NCBI RefSeq assembly: GCF_002091985.1
Contig: NZ_MKKX01000018.1
Coordinates: forward strand, 188,501-252,500
From: Rhodococcus sp. 1163
Lineage (GTDB): Bacteria; Actinomycetota; Actinomycetes; Mycobacteriales; Mycobacteriaceae
Direction: 5' to 3'
Length of the DNA stretch: 64,000 nucleotides
Below the pieces are notes generated by a model. It worked only from the letters and a program-made list of their open reading frames with translations. It had not been told where the DNA came from and made no database searches. Position 1 is the first letter of the stretch; each line of letters starts with the position of its first letter. Positions 1 through 9,514 of this stretch are shown piece after piece. Made by a program: the position numbers and the translations under genes.

Positions 1-413
1 GATTCGACGTCTTTGCGTAACGCCGCAGCGTCGTCTCTCGAACGCAGCACGTGCACACCCGCCAGGTCCGGTAGCGAGGGAATCCGTCGCGGATGCAGGC
101 CCGTCGCGATCACGAGTTCGTCGTAGGCCAGAGTCGATCCGTCGGCCAGTTCCACAGTCTGTGCGGCGGTATTCACTGCTACTGCAGCCGAGCCCAGGCG
201 CAGTTCGATGCTGTGCTCCAGGAAGTACTCGGCAGGTTCGAAGGTGGTGTCCTCGCGTTCGCCGCGAATGACCTCCTTCGACAGTGGAGGTCTGTCGTAC
301 GGCAAATGGTTCTCGTCACCGACGAGCACGATGTCGCCGCCGTACTCGAGTTTGCGTAGTTCCTGGGCGGTCCGCAGACCTGCCAACCCTGCTCCAACGA
401 TCACAATTGCCAT
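1..413 (-). CDS. FAD-dependent ferredoxin/rubredoxin reductase-like oxidoreductase, C-terminus cut by window edge
   Basis: Reading the minus strand from an ATG at 413 gives at least 137 residues that run off the left edge. The N-terminus begins MAIVIVGAGLAG, a dinucleotide-binding GxGxxG motif at residues 7-12. It is followed by the YDRPPLSK block at about residues 39-46 that is typical of the ferredoxin/rubredoxin reductase branch of pyridine-nucleotide-disulphide oxidoreductases. The second FAD motif is visible as VIATGLHPRR. The family passes electrons from NAD(P)H to a ferredoxin-type partner of P450s or ring hydroxylases; the partner is not in view. The gene is divergent from the Asp23 module, sharing about 125 bp of upstream DNA. 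Family is confident; substrate is unknown. Confidence 0.85.
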   Translation of the reverse strand, partial: MAIVIVGAGLAGLRTAQELRKLEYGGDIVLVGDENHLPYDRPPLSKEVIRGEREDTTFEPAEYFLEHSIELRLGSAAVAVNTAAQTVELADGSTLAYDELVIATGLHPRRIPSLPDLAGVHVLRSRDDAAALRKDVE

Positions 414-539
414 GACTGATCTTTACCAGACGGCGACTGTTTCGTCGCTGGCCGGCCGCTTCGGCTCTCCCAGACAACCCGCGCATGCCATGTTGTCTTT
501 GTGTAGCCGCACCGGGGCGGCATCACTACGATCAGAGGT

Positions 540-983
540 ATGACCACAGACCCCAGGTTCGCTGCAGCGGGTTCGGCAGCACTGACCACCACGCAGGGGC
601 GAACGATCATCGCCGATGCCGTCGTCGCAAAGATCGCCGGCATCGCCACCCGCGAGATCGACGGCGTCTACGACGTCGGTGGCGGCACAGCCAGAGCGGT
701 CGGAGCTCTCCGCGATCGGATACCGGGTGCCCGGGTCAACCACAGCCAGGGAGTGGCCGTCGAGGTGGGCGAGAAGCAGGCCGCGATCGACATCGGCATC
801 GTCGCCGAGTACGGCGTAGCGCTGCACGAGCTGGCCGCAGGTATTCGCCGCAACATCATCACTGCCGTCGAACGGATGACGGGCCTCGAGGTCACCGAGG
901 TCAACGTCACCGTCTACGACGTCATGCTTTTCGACGACACCGAGACCGGACCTGATCCGGACCTCCGACCGCGTGTGCAGTGA
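540..983 (+). CDS. Asp23/Gls24 family envelope stress response protein
   Basis: The 147-residue protein has the Asp23/Gls24 (DUF322) pattern: the GRTIIADAVVAKIAGIATREIDGVYDVGGG core at residues 20-50 and a second half with GVAVEVGEKQAAIDIGIVAEYG. In Gram-positive bacteria these proteins form a membrane-proximal scaffold under the envelope, held by the anchor AmaP. This is the first gene of a five-gene plus-strand operon whose members all overlap. A TACGAT hexamer at 527-532 lies only 7 bases before the ATG, and the only Shine-Dalgarno-like run, AGAGG, almost touches the start, so a leaderless transcript is possible. Family is firm; the physiological role here is inferred. Confidence 0.9.
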   Translation: MTTDPRFAAAGSAALTTTQGRTIIADAVVAKIAGIATREIDGVYDVGGGTARAVGALRDRIPGARVNHSQGVAVEVGEKQAAIDIGIVAEYGVALHELAAGIRRNIITAVERMTGLEVTEVNVTVYDVMLFDDTETGPDPDLRPRVQ

Positions 984-1282
984 CCGCGCCACGCGAGATC
1001 GAACTCGCTGACACGGTCGCATCGATCACGCTGAGTATTGCGGGTGTCAGTGCACTGCATCCGGGCGAGTTCGGTGAGATCGCGACGTACCTGCCCGGTC
1101 GTAGGGTCGTCGGAATCCGGATCGACGTCGACGTCTGCGAGATCCATATCAGCGTCGAGTACCCCAGCGACGTGCACGCGGTCGCACGCGGAGTGCGTGA
1201 TGCCGTCGGTCCACACGTGTCGGTCCCGATCGTGGTCACCGTCGAAGACGTCGCAACACAACCGACAGGGAGTCATCGATGA
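980..1282 (+). CDS. Small Asp23-operon protein of unknown function
   Basis: A 100-residue protein starting at a GTG that overlaps the Asp23 stop by 4 bp (GTGA). It has no signal peptide or membrane segment. The middle (GRRVVGIRIDVDVCEIHISVEYPSDVHAVARGVRDAV) alternates beta-strand and helix like a shortened Asp23 domain, so it may be a diverged Asp23-like subunit. The previous and next genes both overlap it, which indicates co-translation and a shared complex. Function is not known. Confidence 0.75.
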   Translation: MTAPREIELADTVASITLSIAGVSALHPGEFGEIATYLPGRRVVGIRIDVDVCEIHISVEYPSDVHAVARGVRDAVGPHVSVPIVVTVEDVATQPTGSHR

Positions 1283-1464
1283 CGTACACACTCGCGGGGT
1301 TGCTCACGGGGTTGCTGTTGGCGCTTGCTGGAATCATCGGCGGGTTCAGCGGATTCGTACTAGCGCTGTTCCTCGGGGCCGTCGGGGTCGCGATCGGTGC
1401 TCACCTCGATGGTCGACTCGACCTCACTACGTTGCTGCGTAGCCGCGGTCGCGGCCGTGGTTGA
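1279..1464 (+). CDS. Small two-helix membrane protein (DUF2273-like)
   Basis: This 61-residue protein is almost entirely two hydrophobic stretches (residues 3-24 and 26-42, rich in Gly, Leu and Ala) with a short basic tail (RSRGRGRG). It starts at an ATG overlapping the previous TGA by 4 bp. Small DUF2273-type membrane proteins accompany Asp23/AmaP genes in many Gram-positives and may help anchor the scaffold. The size and position fit, but the sequence is too short to be certain. The downstream gene starts inside its last codons. Confidence 0.7.
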   Translation: MTYTLAGLLTGLLLALAGIIGGFSGFVLALFLGAVGVAIGAHLDGRLDLTTLLRSRGRGRG

Positions 1465-2392
1465 TACAGACATCGCCGCAACGGCCGACACTGGCGGGCG
1501 AGGAACCCTCGTCATCAAGGAACGCGCCATCGAACGCGTGGCCGTCGCAGCGGCCCTGACCGTGCCGGCTGTCGTCCGTAGCGTCGGTGGGATATCACGC
1601 TTGACTGGCCGCGACCTGCCGCGCGCAGATGCATCGGTCGGCGAGTACTCGGTCTCGATCAACCTCTATGTGAGTCTGACGTGGCCGTGCCGAATCGCCG
1701 ACGTCTCCGAGGCCGTCTACACCGAGGTTGCCCGTGCCCTCGACAACATCGTTGGCCTGCCCTTGTATCGGCTCAACGTCATGGTCGCAGCCACATCCGC
1801 CGGAGAACCTGTGGAACAACAGGTCTCGGACGACACGGCTGTTGAGGTACCTAGACCGCGCCCACCGACGGCAAGTCCGGCCGCACTCCCCGTCGCTGTT
1901 GTGCTCGCCTTCGGCCTGCTGGCACTGGCCTTCGTCGCAGGTCGAGAATTCTTGATCGTGCACGACACCATCGTCGGGGCTCCCTGGATTCGCAACACCG
2001 TCAACTGGATTTCCGAATTGCATTGGGCGCCATGGATGATCACCGCATCGGGAGCAGCGATAGTTGCCGGACTGATACTTCTCGTCATCGGAACCAAGCC
2101 CCGCACGCAGACGCACACCGGGGTTACGTCGCCGACATCGCCTTCGCCGATGGTATGGATGCGACCAACCGACGTCGCACGCATGTGCAGTGATCACGCA
2201 GGCGAAGTTCCCGGAGTCGAATCCGCTCGCACGACGGTCACGAAGAAGCGCATCACCGTCGAGGTACACCGAACCGAAGCAGGCGAAGACGAGGCGCTGA
2301 CCGAAGCTGTCCGTGATGCTGTAGCACCGACGCTGTCGGTGCTGGCCGACGCCAGAGATACCCGAATCCGACTCCACCAGGCACGCAGATGA
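1457..2392 (+). CDS. Two-pass membrane protein with N-terminal Asp23-like domain (DUF6286-type)
   Basis: I place the start at GTG 1457, 8 bp inside the previous gene, because the conserved-looking sequence begins there; an ATG at 1397 would overlap the neighbour by 68 bp. The 311-residue product has an N-terminal Asp23-like region (GTLVIKERAIERVAVAAALTVPAV), a Pro-rich linker, two transmembrane helices (about residues 121-140 and 172-192) and a soluble C-terminal domain of about 100 residues. This architecture looks like a membrane-anchored partner of the soluble Asp23 protein. It overlaps the next gene by 4 bp. The start and exact subfamily are less certain than the membership of this operon. 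Confidence 0.75.
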   Translation: MVDTDIAATADTGGRGTLVIKERAIERVAVAAALTVPAVVRSVGGISRLTGRDLPRADASVGEYSVSINLYVSLTWPCRIADVSEAVYTEVARALDNIVGLPLYRLNVMVAATSAGEPVEQQVSDDTAVEVPRPRPPTASPAALPVAVVLAFGLLALAFVAGREFLIVHDTIVGAPWIRNTVNWISELHWAPWMITASGAAIVAGLILLVIGTKPRTQTHTGVTSPTSPSPMVWMRPTDVARMCSDHAGEVPGVESARTTVTKKRITVEVHRTEAGEDEALTEAVRDAVAPTLSVLADARDTRIRLHQARR

Positions 2393-2949
2393 AGCGCGCA
2401 ACTGCAGTCGTCGACCGCCTGCTCGTCGTTCTACTCGGCGTAGCGCTGCTCGCTGCCGGTGCATTCGCACTCGCCTGGTACTTCGACCTTCCGCTCGCGG
2501 TGCGCACACTGTCTCGATTCGACCGAGCCACGATCGCGGGACTACCTGCGCAGGATTGGTGGGAGGCAGCACTCGCCGCGACTGCCATCGTCAGCGCCAT
2601 CGGTGCACTTGCACTGATTATCGGCAACCTGTCGCCGCGGCGCACCGGGACGATGCAGATCTACGCCGAGGAAGCCCTCGCGGTCCGAGTCGACCTCGGC
2701 GCACTGGCACGCGGGATCGCCGCTGATCTCTCGACCTTCCCTGAAGTCGAATCCTCCAGGGGCCGAGCTATCGACGACCGAGGGACCGCCACACTCGCGG
2801 TCACAGTGTCGGTATCGCCTGCCATCGACATCGACGCCTTCACACGGACCGTCGAGAAGAAGGCGGAGTTCATTGCCGAGTCCGTCGAAGGCGGAGCAGT
2901 CGCTCTTCGGATCCAGATGCATGTGAACGCTGCCGTGCCGTCCAAGTAG
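2389..2949 (+). CDS. AmaP-like alkaline shock membrane anchor protein
   Basis: The 186-residue product has two N-terminal transmembrane helices (about residues 10-31 and 56-76) separated by a short loop containing Trp-Trp, then a soluble domain of about 105 residues. AmaP proteins have this plan and tether Asp23 to the membrane. It starts at an ATG overlapping the previous stop by 4 bp and is the last gene of the module. The terminator at 3043-3076 lies between it and the convergent tuf gene and could serve both. Confidence 0.75.
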   Translation: MKRATAVVDRLLVVLLGVALLAAGAFALAWYFDLPLAVRTLSRFDRATIAGLPAQDWWEAALAATAIVSAIGALALIIGNLSPRRTGTMQIYAEEALAVRVDLGALARGIAADLSTFPEVESSRGRAIDDRGTATLAVTVSVSPAIDIDAFTRTVEKKAEFIAESVEGGAVALRIQMHVNAAVPSK

Positions 2950-2979
2950 CGCACTGCGCGTGAATGATCCCTTGTAGCT

Positions 2980-2997
2980 ATCTGATCGTATGAATGG
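2980..2997 (+). repeat. Dispersed intergenic motif, copy 1
   Basis: ATCTGATCGTATGAATGG differs by one base from a motif on the minus strand at 48700-48717 upstream of rpoB. Both copies are intergenic and about 46 kb apart. Two shorter relatives sharing ATGAATGG lie next to the second copy. Role unknown. Confidence 0.5.
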
Positions 2998-3035
2998 ACC
3001 ATTCAAGCGGGGTGGTAGCGGGTACCAACCAACAC

Positions 3036-3078
3036 ACAAAAAGAGGCGCCCATCTCCTTGCGGAGATGGGCGCCTCTT
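3036..3078 (-). terminator. Intrinsic terminator of the str operon (after tuf)
   Basis: A perfect 15-bp stem (GAGGCGCCCATCTCC, 3043-3057, pairing with 3062-3076) closes a 4-base loop. On the minus strand it is followed directly by CTTTTTGTGTG, the U tract expected of a terminator for tuf. The plus strand has only TTCTC after the stem, so it would be weaker for the Asp23 operon. Confidence 0.93.
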
Positions 3079-3094
3079 CTCGAGTGAAGCTAAA

Positions 3095-4285
3095 TCACTT
3101 GAGGATCTTCGTGACGCGACCGGCGCCGACGGTACGACCGCCCTCGCGGATAGCGAAACGCAGGCCCTCGTCCATGGCGACCGGCTGAATCAGCACGACG
3201 GTCATCTCGGTGTTGTCACCAGGCATGACCATCTCGGTGCCCTCGGGAAGGGTCACAACGCCCGTAACGTCCGTGGTACGGAAGTAGAACTGCGGGCGGT
3301 AGTTGTTGAAGAACGGCGTGTGACGGCCGCCCTCGTCCTTGGACAGGATGTAAGCGTTGCCCTCGAACTCCGTGTGGGGAGTCGTGGTGCCCGGCTTGAT
3401 GACAACCTGTCCACGCTCGACATCTTCGCGCTTGATGCCACGAACGAGCAGTCCGACGTTGTCGCCGGCCTGGCCCGAGTCGAGCAGCTTACGGAACATC
3501 TCGATACCGGTGACCGTGGTCTTGGTCGAACCGGGGCGGATGCCGACGATCTCGACCTCTTCGTTGACGTTCACCGAGCCGCGCTCGATACGTCCGGTCA
3601 CAACCGTGCCACGGCCGGTGATGGTGAAAACGTCCTCGACTGGCATGAGGAACGGCTTATCCGTCTCGCGGACAGGGTCCGGGACAGAATCGTCGACGGC
3701 CTGCATGAGCTCGAGAACGCTCTCGGCCCACTTGGGGTCACCCTCGAGTGCCTTGAGTGCGGACACCTTGATAACCGGTGCATCCTCGTCGAAGTCCTGC
3801 GCAGCGAGAAGCTCGCGGACCTCCATCTCGACGAGCTCGATGATCTCTTCGTCGTCGACCATGTCGGACTTGTTCAGGGCGACGAGGATGTACGGAACGC
3901 CGACCTGCTTGGCGAGGAGCACATGCTCACGCGTCTGCGGCATCGGGCCGTCGGTTGCCGCTACCACCAGGATTGCGCCATCCATCTGCGCAGCACCGGT
4001 GATCATGTTCTTGATGTAGTCGGCGTGGCCGGGCGCATCTACGTGTGCGTAGTGGCGCTTTTCGGTCTGGTACTCGACGTGGGAGATGTTGATCGTGATA
4101 CCACGAGCCTTCTCCTCCGGAGCCTTGTCGATCTCATCGAAGGCCGAGGCCTCGTTGAGTTCCGGGTACTTGTCGTGCAGAACCTTGGTGATTGCTGCCG
4201 TCAGCGTCGTTTTGCCGTGGTCAACGTGACCGATGGTTCCGATGTTGACGTGCGGCTTCGTCCGCTCGAACTTCGCCTTCGCCAC
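3095..4285 (-). CDS. tuf: Translation elongation factor Tu
   Basis: A 396-residue GTPase that brings aminoacyl-tRNA to the ribosome. The start is a GTG at 4285, preceded by AGGAGGACATA, and gives the standard N-terminus [26 protein letters not shown]. The G1 motif GHVDHGKT, G3 DAPGH and G4 NKSD are all present, followed by the two beta-barrel domains. Upstream ATG codons would add over 100 unrelated residues, so the GTG is preferred. It is the last gene of rpsL-rpsG-fusA-tuf, 121 bp after fusA, which leaves room for its own promoter. Confidence 0.99.
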   Translation of the reverse strand: MAKAKFERTKPHVNIGTIGHVDHGKTTLTAAITKVLHDKYPELNEASAFDEIDKAPEEKARGITINISHVEYQTEKRHYAHVDAPGHADYIKNMITGAAQMDGAILVVAATDGPMPQTREHVLLAKQVGVPYILVALNKSDMVDDEEIIELVEMEVRELLAAQDFDEDAPVIKVSALKALEGDPKWAESVLELMQAVDDSVPDPVRETDKPFLMPVEDVFTITGRGTVVTGRIERGSVNVNEEVEIVGIRPGSTKTTVTGIEMFRKLLDSGQAGDNVGLLVRGIKREDVERGQVVIKPGTTTPHTEFEGNAYILSKDEGGRHTPFFNNYRPQFYFRTTDVTGVVTLPEGTEMVMPGDNTEMTVVLIQPVAMDEGLRFAIREGGRTVGAGRVTKILK

Positions 4286-4406
4286 TATGTCCTCCTGGAC
4301 TGATTGGTGCTTGCCGTTATGCAGCAGTGCGGTTGTCTCGTACAGCTCTTGTGAACTGCAGGGGTCGTGCGGTGTAACAGATACAGCGTGCCCAGCTAGA
4401 GAGAAA

Positions 4407-6509
4407 TTATTCTCCGGTCGCCTTCGCGATGATTTCCTTGGCGACGTTCGCGGGAACCTCTGCGTAGGAATCGAACACCATGGAGTAGTTAGCGCGGCCC
4501 TGAGTCTTCGACCGAAGGTCTCCGATGTAGCCGAACATCTCCGACAGCGGAACCAGTGCCTTGACGATACGGGCACCGCTGCGTTCCTCCATGGCCTGAA
4601 TCTGACCACGGCGGGAGTTCAAGTCGCCGATGACCTCACCCATGTAATCCTCGGGCGTGATGACCTCGACGGCCATGACGGGTTCGAGAATGACGGGGCC
4701 GGCCTTACGAGCGGCTTCCTTGAACGCTTGTGAGCCGGCGACCTTGAAGGCCATTTCCGACGAGTCGACGTCGTGGTACGCACCGTCGAGGAGCGTGAGC
4801 TTGACGTTGACCAGAGGGTATCCGGCGAGGACGCCGTACTGCATTGCGTCCTGTGCTCCAGCGTCGACCGAAGGGATGTACTCCCTTGGCACACGACCAC
4901 CACTGACCTTGTTCTCGAATTCGTACGTCGCGCCGTCTTCGCCTTCGAAAGGCTCGAGCTTGATGACGACCTTCGCGAACTGGCCGGAGCCACCGGTCTG
5001 CTTCTTGTGGGTGTAGTCGTGCTTTTCGACCGTCTTGCGGATGGTCTCGCGGTAAGCCACCTGCGGCTTGCCGACGTTTGCCTCGACCTTGAACTCGCGA
5101 CGCATACGGTCGACGAGGATATCGAGGTGGAGCTCGCCCATACCGCCGATGACGGTCTGGCCGGTGTCTTCGTCCAGCTTCACCGAGAAGGTTGGATCCT
5201 CTTCGGCGAGCTTCTGGATAGCTGTTCCCAGCTTCTCCTGGTCGGACTTGGTCTTGGGCTCGATCGAGACCTGGATGACCGGGTCAGGGAAGCTCATCGA
5301 CTCTAGGATGACCTGGTTCTGCGGATCGCAGAGGGTGTCTCCCGTAGTCGTGTCCTTCAGACCGATCACGGCGTAGATGTGACCGACGGTGGCAGAAGGC
5401 ACCGGGTTTTCCTTGTTGGAGTGCATCTGGAAAATCTTGCCCAGACGCTCCTTCTTGCCCTTGGTCGAGTTGACGACTTGAGCACCGGCGTCGACGCCAC
5501 CCGAGTACACGCGGATGTAAGTCAGCTTGCCGAAGAAGGGGTGCGTCGCAATCTTGAATGCGAGAGCCGCGAACGGCTCTTCGATCGCAGGCTTGCGAGT
5601 GATCAACTTCTCTTCGTCGCCGACAGCGTGGCCGGTGACCGACTCGACGTCCAGCGGTGAAGGCAGGTAGTCGATGACCGCGTCGAGCATGGGCTGTACG
5701 CCCTTGTTCTTGAACGCGGATCCACAGAGAATCGGGTACAGCTCGCTGTTGATCGTCATCTTGCGGATGGCGCCCTTGATCTCGGCGACCGTGAGCTCTT
5801 CGCCGCCGAAGTGCTTCTCCAGAAGCGCCTCGTCGGACTCGGCCACAGTCTCGAGCAGCAACGTGCGGTACTCGTCGGCGCGCTCTTTGAGGTCTTCGGG
5901 GATCTCGATGGTCTCGTAGGTCTCGCCCAGCTTGGTTTCGCCGCGCCAGATCTTCGCGGTCATCTCGACGAGGTCGACGATGCCTTCGAATTCACTCTCG
6001 GAACCGATCGGCAACTGGATGACCAGCGGCTTGGCACCGAGGCGCTCGACGATGGTTTTCACCGTGTAGTAGAAGTCAGCGCCCAGCTTGTCCATCTTGT
6101 TGACGAAGCAGATACGCGGGACGTCGTACTTGTCTGCCTGACGCCACACCTGCTCCGACTGAGGCTCGACGCCCTCTTTGCCGTCGAATACGGCTACGGC
6201 GCCATCCAGCACGCGGAGTGAACGCTCGACCTCGACCGTGAAGTCGACGTGGCCGGGCGTATCGATGATGTTGATCTGGTTCTGGTTCCAGAAGCACGTG
6301 ACAGCAGCGGACGTGATGGTGATGCCACGCTCCTGCTCCTGCTCCATCCAGTCTGTCGTCGACGCACCGTCGTGCGTCTCACCGATCTTGTAGTTCACCC
6401 CGGTGTAGAACAGGATGCGCTCGGTGGTAGTGGTTTTACCGGCATCGATGTGGGCCATGATGCCGATGTTGCGGACCTTGTTAAGGTCGGTCAGCACTTC
6501 CTGTGCCAC
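4407..6509 (-). CDS. fusA: Translation elongation factor G
   Basis: This 700-residue GTPase drives tRNA/mRNA translocation. The G1 motif [10 protein letters not shown]3 DTPGHVDF and G4 [10 protein letters not shown] are intact and all five EF-G domains are covered. I chose GTG at 6509 ([23 protein letters not shown]), which matches the usual actinobacterial N-terminus and has GGGA about 8 bases upstream. An in-frame ATG at 6518 would add three residues but has no ribosome-binding site spacing. It lies between rpsG (132 bp upstream) and tuf. Confidence 0.98.
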   Translation of the reverse strand: MAQEVLTDLNKVRNIGIMAHIDAGKTTTTERILFYTGVNYKIGETHDGASTTDWMEQEQERGITITSAAVTCFWNQNQINIIDTPGHVDFTVEVERSLRVLDGAVAVFDGKEGVEPQSEQVWRQADKYDVPRICFVNKMDKLGADFYYTVKTIVERLGAKPLVIQLPIGSESEFEGIVDLVEMTAKIWRGETKLGETYETIEIPEDLKERADEYRTLLLETVAESDEALLEKHFGGEELTVAEIKGAIRKMTINSELYPILCGSAFKNKGVQPMLDAVIDYLPSPLDVESVTGHAVGDEEKLITRKPAIEEPFAALAFKIATHPFFGKLTYIRVYSGGVDAGAQVVNSTKGKKERLGKIFQMHSNKENPVPSATVGHIYAVIGLKDTTTGDTLCDPQNQVILESMSFPDPVIQVSIEPKTKSDQEKLGTAIQKLAEEDPTFSVKLDEDTGQTVIGGMGELHLDILVDRMRREFKVEANVGKPQVAYRETIRKTVEKHDYTHKKQTGGSGQFAKVVIKLEPFEGEDGATYEFENKVSGGRVPREYIPSVDAGAQDAMQYGVLAGYPLVNVKLTLLDGAYHDVDSSEMAFKVAGSQAFKEAARKAGPVILEPVMAVEVITPEDYMGEVIGDLNSRRGQIQAMEERSGARIVKALVPLSEMFGYIGDLRSKTQGRANYSMVFDSYAEVPANVAKEIIAKATGE

Positions 6510-6603
6510 GGAATTCATCCCGTCTTATAAGTCGAAGAGGTGGGGCTGGTCCAGCGCTGCAGTTCTCGCACGGGGCCAGGTACTAGGTAAAGCGCCGGTG
6601 AGA

Positions 6604-6626
6604 TGCGGAGGCTATGAAGCTCCGCA
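6604..6626. other. Hairpin in the rpsG-fusA spacer
   Basis: TGCGGAG (6604-6610) pairs with CTCCGCA (6620-6626) around a 9-base loop, close to the rpsG stop. No U tract follows on the minus strand, so it is more likely an mRNA structure (processing, stability or translational control) than a full terminator. It is a short stem and could be incidental. Confidence 0.4.
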
Positions 6627-6641
6627 CCCTCCCGACAAGTA

Positions 6642-7112
6642 TCACCAGCGGTAATGCGCGAACGCCTTGTTGGCTTCTGCCATCTTGTGCGTGTCCTCGC
6701 GACGCTTCACAGCGGCACCGAGGCCGTTGCTGGCGTCGAGCAACTCGTTGGCGAGACGCTCGACCATCGTCTTCTCACGACGAGCACGCGAGAAGGTGAC
6801 CAGCCAGCGCAATGCCAACGTGGTGGAACGGCCGGGGCGAACCTCGACGGGCACCTGGTAGGTGGCGCCACCGACGCGACGGCTGCGAACCTCGAGGGCC
6901 GGCTTGACGTTGTCGAGTGCACGCTTGAGCGTGACGACGGGGTCGGTGCCGGTCTTCTCGCGCGCCTGCTCGAGTGCCTGGTAGACGATGCGCTCAGCGG
7001 TCGACTTCTTGCCGTCGATGAGGATCTTGTTGACGAGCTGCGTGACCAACGGGGAACCGTAAACCGGGTCGTTGATCAGCGGCCGCTTGGGTGCTGGGCC
7101 CTTGCGTGGCAT
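6642..7112 (-). CDS. rpsG: 30S ribosomal protein S7
   Basis: A 156-residue protein starting [31 protein letters not shown] and ending in AFAHYRW, the full S7 family length. S7 nucleates assembly of the 3' domain of 16S rRNA and contacts the exit-site tRNA. Its ATG shares one base with the rpsL stop (TAATG), so the two are translationally coupled. Confidence 0.99.
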   Translation of the reverse strand: MPRKGPAPKRPLINDPVYGSPLVTQLVNKILIDGKKSTAERIVYQALEQAREKTGTDPVVTLKRALDNVKPALEVRSRRVGGATYQVPVEVRPGRSTTLALRWLVTFSRARREKTMVERLANELLDASNGLGAAVKRREDTHKMAEANKAFAHYRW

Positions 7113-7486
7113 TAGCTCTTCTCCTTCTTGGCGCCGTAGCGGCTGCGAGCCTGCTTGCGGTTCTTGACGCCCTGGGTATCGAGCGAGCCGCGGATGATCT
7201 TGTAGCGCACACCCGGGAGGTCCTTCACACGACCACCGCGAACGAGCACCATGGAGTGCTCCTGCAGGTTGTGGCCTTCACCGGGGATGTAGGCAGTGAC
7301 CTCGACCGCACTGGTCAAGCGCACGCGCGCGACCTTACGGAGAGCGGAGTTCGGCTTCTTCGGAGTGGTTGTGTACACGCGAGTGCACACGCCACGACGC
7401 TGTGGGCTTCCCTTGAGGGCAGCGGTCTTGAGCTTCCGCACCTTATCGGTGCGACCCTTGCGGACCAGCTGGTTGATAGTTGGCAT
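7112..7486 (-). CDS. rpsL: 30S ribosomal protein S12
   Basis: A 124-residue protein of the decoding centre and the first gene of the str operon. The conserved loops [12 protein letters not shown] (Lys43) and [12 protein letters not shown] (Lys88) carry the wild-type residues whose changes cause streptomycin resistance, so the sequence predicts a streptomycin-sensitive S12. It overlaps rpsG by one base. Confidence 0.99.
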   Translation of the reverse strand: MPTINQLVRKGRTDKVRKLKTAALKGSPQRRGVCTRVYTTTPKKPNSALRKVARVRLTSAVEVTAYIPGEGHNLQEHSMVLVRGGRVKDLPGVRYKIIRGSLDTQGVKNRKQARSRYGAKKEKS

Positions 7487-7792
7487 GAACCGGCTTTCTT
7501 CGTGTTACGAGTCTCATCTTGATCGAGACTCAGGGATCTAGCAGTTGGAGCAAGAGAACACTGCTCCTCACCCTTACTACCTCCGCGGGTCTCTTGCACC
7601 CCGCGGTCGGGTGTGTCGCATACCCCCACACGGCAGCCGTATCGCTTGCTCGAAATCCGAACATGAGCACGGCTGTACCTCGCATAGGCACACAGACGGC
7701 CCGGGCATGCCGGACACGACGCATTACGATACCCGGCGGCGTTGCCTCGGGTCAAAACGACCCCCGCTGTGCTACCGGCTGGGCTTGGACAT
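7487..7792 (-). promoter_or_regulatory. rpsL leader and promoter region (no gene)
   Basis: These 306 bases separate the lipoprotein operon end from rpsL and must hold the str operon promoter. I see a 7-bp stem (GAGTCTC 7509-7515 with GAGACTC 7525-7531) just upstream of the rpsL start and a 6-bp stem (GGAGCA near 7547 with TGCTCC near 7562). These would form structure in the leader RNA. No convincing -35/-10 pair stood out, and no supported open reading frame. Confidence 0.5.
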
Positions 7793-8311
7793 CTACTGAC
7801 TCAGGTCGAGAGTCAGTTCCATCAACTCGGTCGCTGCCGCACAAGGGTCCGGATGGCCCGACCCTGGCAGGTACTGAACCCACCACCCGACGATGCCTGC
7901 GTCGGGCCCGCCTGCTGTGACACCGCACGAGTCGGGATCCTGGGGTGGCTGGCTGCGAATTGCGTTGCGTCCCTTCACCGAAATGTCGGTAACGCTGTAC
8001 ATCATCTTCTCGTTGGTTTTGCGTTCGATGGCCAACGATCCGTTCTCGAACCAGTTGGATGTCACCTTCACGATGCCGTTGGGTCCACTGACGTCCCAGC
8101 GGCAGATGGCTCCGAAGAATCCACGGGCGATGGCGTCGCCGCCGACGGTTGCCGCGATCTGGTCGTCGAGAACCCAATCGCATTCGGTCAGCAGGTTGGG
8201 CAGATCCCCGCCTCCCGAGCCGTCGAAACTTGCCGCCCGCGGAGTCCCCTGCACCGTTGTGCTGCAGCCGGCGAGCAGGAGGGCTGTCGCCAGAATCAAC
8301 GCTCTCTTCAT
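7793..8311 (-). CDS. DUF3558 family lipoprotein
   Basis: A 172-residue product with a lipoprotein signal (MKRALILATALLLAGC, lipobox LAGC, Cys16) followed by a low-complexity spacer and the DUF3558 pattern of paired Cys residues, including LTECDW, AICRWD and the C-terminal DPCAAATEL. DUF3558 lipoproteins are common in Nocardiaceae and their function is unknown. The ATG overlaps the stop of the preceding paralogue by 4 bp. It is the last gene of the long operon that starts at 18715. Confidence 0.85.
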   Translation of the reverse strand: MKRALILATALLLAGCSTTVQGTPRAASFDGSGGGDLPNLLTECDWVLDDQIAATVGGDAIARGFFGAICRWDVSGPNGIVKVTSNWFENGSLAIERKTNEKMMYSVTDISVKGRNAIRSQPPQDPDSCGVTAGGPDAGIVGWWVQYLPGSGHPDPCAAATELMELTLDLSQ

Positions 8312-8883
8312 TGGGCCCTCTCCACCGTCAGGGACGCGAGTTGCTCGGCGACACCGCACGGATCGGCCGACGGTCGCATATCCCCGTACGAGACCGACCA
8401 ATGTATGAAGTCCTTGCCGAATTGCACGCCGACTTCGCACAGAGAGCCCTCCGTGGCGGCGGAGAATCCGGGGTGCCCGTCGATCTCGATGTCCTCGGCC
8501 GGCCTGCCGATCAATTCCGATCCGGACCGCTCCCTGTCGATGGGGCTGCCCCGATACCAGGAGAAGCTGACCGACGGCCCGGAGAAACCCGCAACCTCCC
8601 ACTCGCATCCCACCGAGTTACGGGTGATCATCGTGAACGCCGTCACCGCGAACGCTCCACGCACTTCCTCGTCCGCGACCGAACCGCACTGGCCGAAGAA
8701 CGGTCCGGACTCGCCGGCGGAGGCCTCTACCGAATCCTGGCTCGACGGGGCAGCGTCGTCACCGGTTCCGCAGCCGGCCAGCAGCATGCCGCACACTGCC
8801 ACGCCGATGGCCACTCTCCCCCGCATGCCCAGGACTCTACTGAAGCGTTCGCCGAAGGACATACTCCGAGAATCGACCCTCAT
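8308..8883 (-). CDS. DUF3558 family lipoprotein (paralogue)
   Basis: A 191-residue product. The lipoprotein signal MRGRVAIGVAVCGMLLAGC starts at residue 20 and the lipobox Cys is residue 38. The body shows GQCGSV, VGCEWE and DPCGVAEQLASL, the same Cys positions as its neighbour. The ATG at 8883 overlaps the TetR stop (ATGA), arguing for coupled translation from there. An ATG at 8826 would give a more usual short signal peptide, so the start is uncertain. The tandem pair probably arose by duplication. Confidence 0.8.
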   Translation of the reverse strand: MRVDSRSMSFGERFSRVLGMRGRVAIGVAVCGMLLAGCGTGDDAAPSSQDSVEASAGESGPFFGQCGSVADEEVRGAFAVTAFTMITRNSVGCEWEVAGFSGPSVSFSWYRGSPIDRERSGSELIGRPAEDIEIDGHPGFSAATEGSLCEVGVQFGKDFIHWSVSYGDMRPSADPCGVAEQLASLTVERAQ

Positions 8884-9509
8884 GTATGGACGGAGGCCGT
8901 GTCGTCCTGGCGAATCCGTAGGGACGCGTCGAGCACGCCGGACCAGGCCCGAACGATCTCGGCGCGGCGTCGCGAGTCGTCGCTGAGCACATCGGCCAAC
9001 CCCAAGCCGCGGGCCAAGTCGAGCGTCGCCTGTACCAACCGGTGGGTCTGAGGATCGCGATCATCGGCGCCGAGATGCGCGACGGCAGTGCGATGTGCGA
9101 CGCGACCGAACTTCTCCTCGAGTGGCAAGACCCTTGCGCGCATCTCCGGATCCGCGGCAGCCGCGGTCCACACCTGCAACGCTGCCTTGAAAAGTGGGCC
9201 GGTGTAATAGTTCACCAGCCGATCCACCACGGCCTCGGTTCGGGCCGGCCCGATCGGCAGGGCCACCGATTCGCGTCCGGCGTGCTCCATTCGGGTATCG
9301 AACATGTACTCGAGGGCCGCGGTGATCAGGTCTTCACGCGTCGGGAAGTGGTGTTGGGTGGCACCGCGGGACACCCCTGCTCGTTCTGCCACGACGGCTA
9401 CCGTGGTGCTGCCCCAGCCCTGCTCGGCGAGTGAGTCGATCGTTGCTTCGAGCAACCGCAACCGCGTGGCCCTACTTCGGTCCTGCTTGGGTTCACGCGG
9501 CGACGCCAT
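8880..9509 (-). CDS. TetR family transcriptional regulator
   Basis: A 209-residue protein with an N-terminal TetR helix-turn-helix (about residues 12-60: TRLRLLEATIDSLAEQGW, then TVAVVAERAGVSRGATQHHFPTREDLI) and a helical ligand domain. The ATG at 9509 is preceded by GAAGAAGTAGTAAAG and follows the enoyl-CoA hydratase stop by 5 bp; earlier starts would run deep into that gene. It probably senses an acyl-CoA of the pathway and represses its own operon, perhaps through the palindrome at 18745-18762. That target is inferred. Confidence 0.9.
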   Translation of the reverse strand: MASPREPKQDRSRATRLRLLEATIDSLAEQGWGSTTVAVVAERAGVSRGATQHHFPTREDLITAALEYMFDTRMEHAGRESVALPIGPARTEAVVDRLVNYYTGPLFKAALQVWTAAAADPEMRARVLPLEEKFGRVAHRTAVAHLGADDRDPQTHRLVQATLDLARGLGLADVLSDDSRRRAEIVRAWSGVLDASLRIRQDDTASVHT

Positions 9510-9514
9510 CTTTA

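Noticed and set aside
2990..4303. Long plus-strand open frame across tuf
   Set aside because: Antisense shadow of EF-Tu produced by high GC third positions; no family match.
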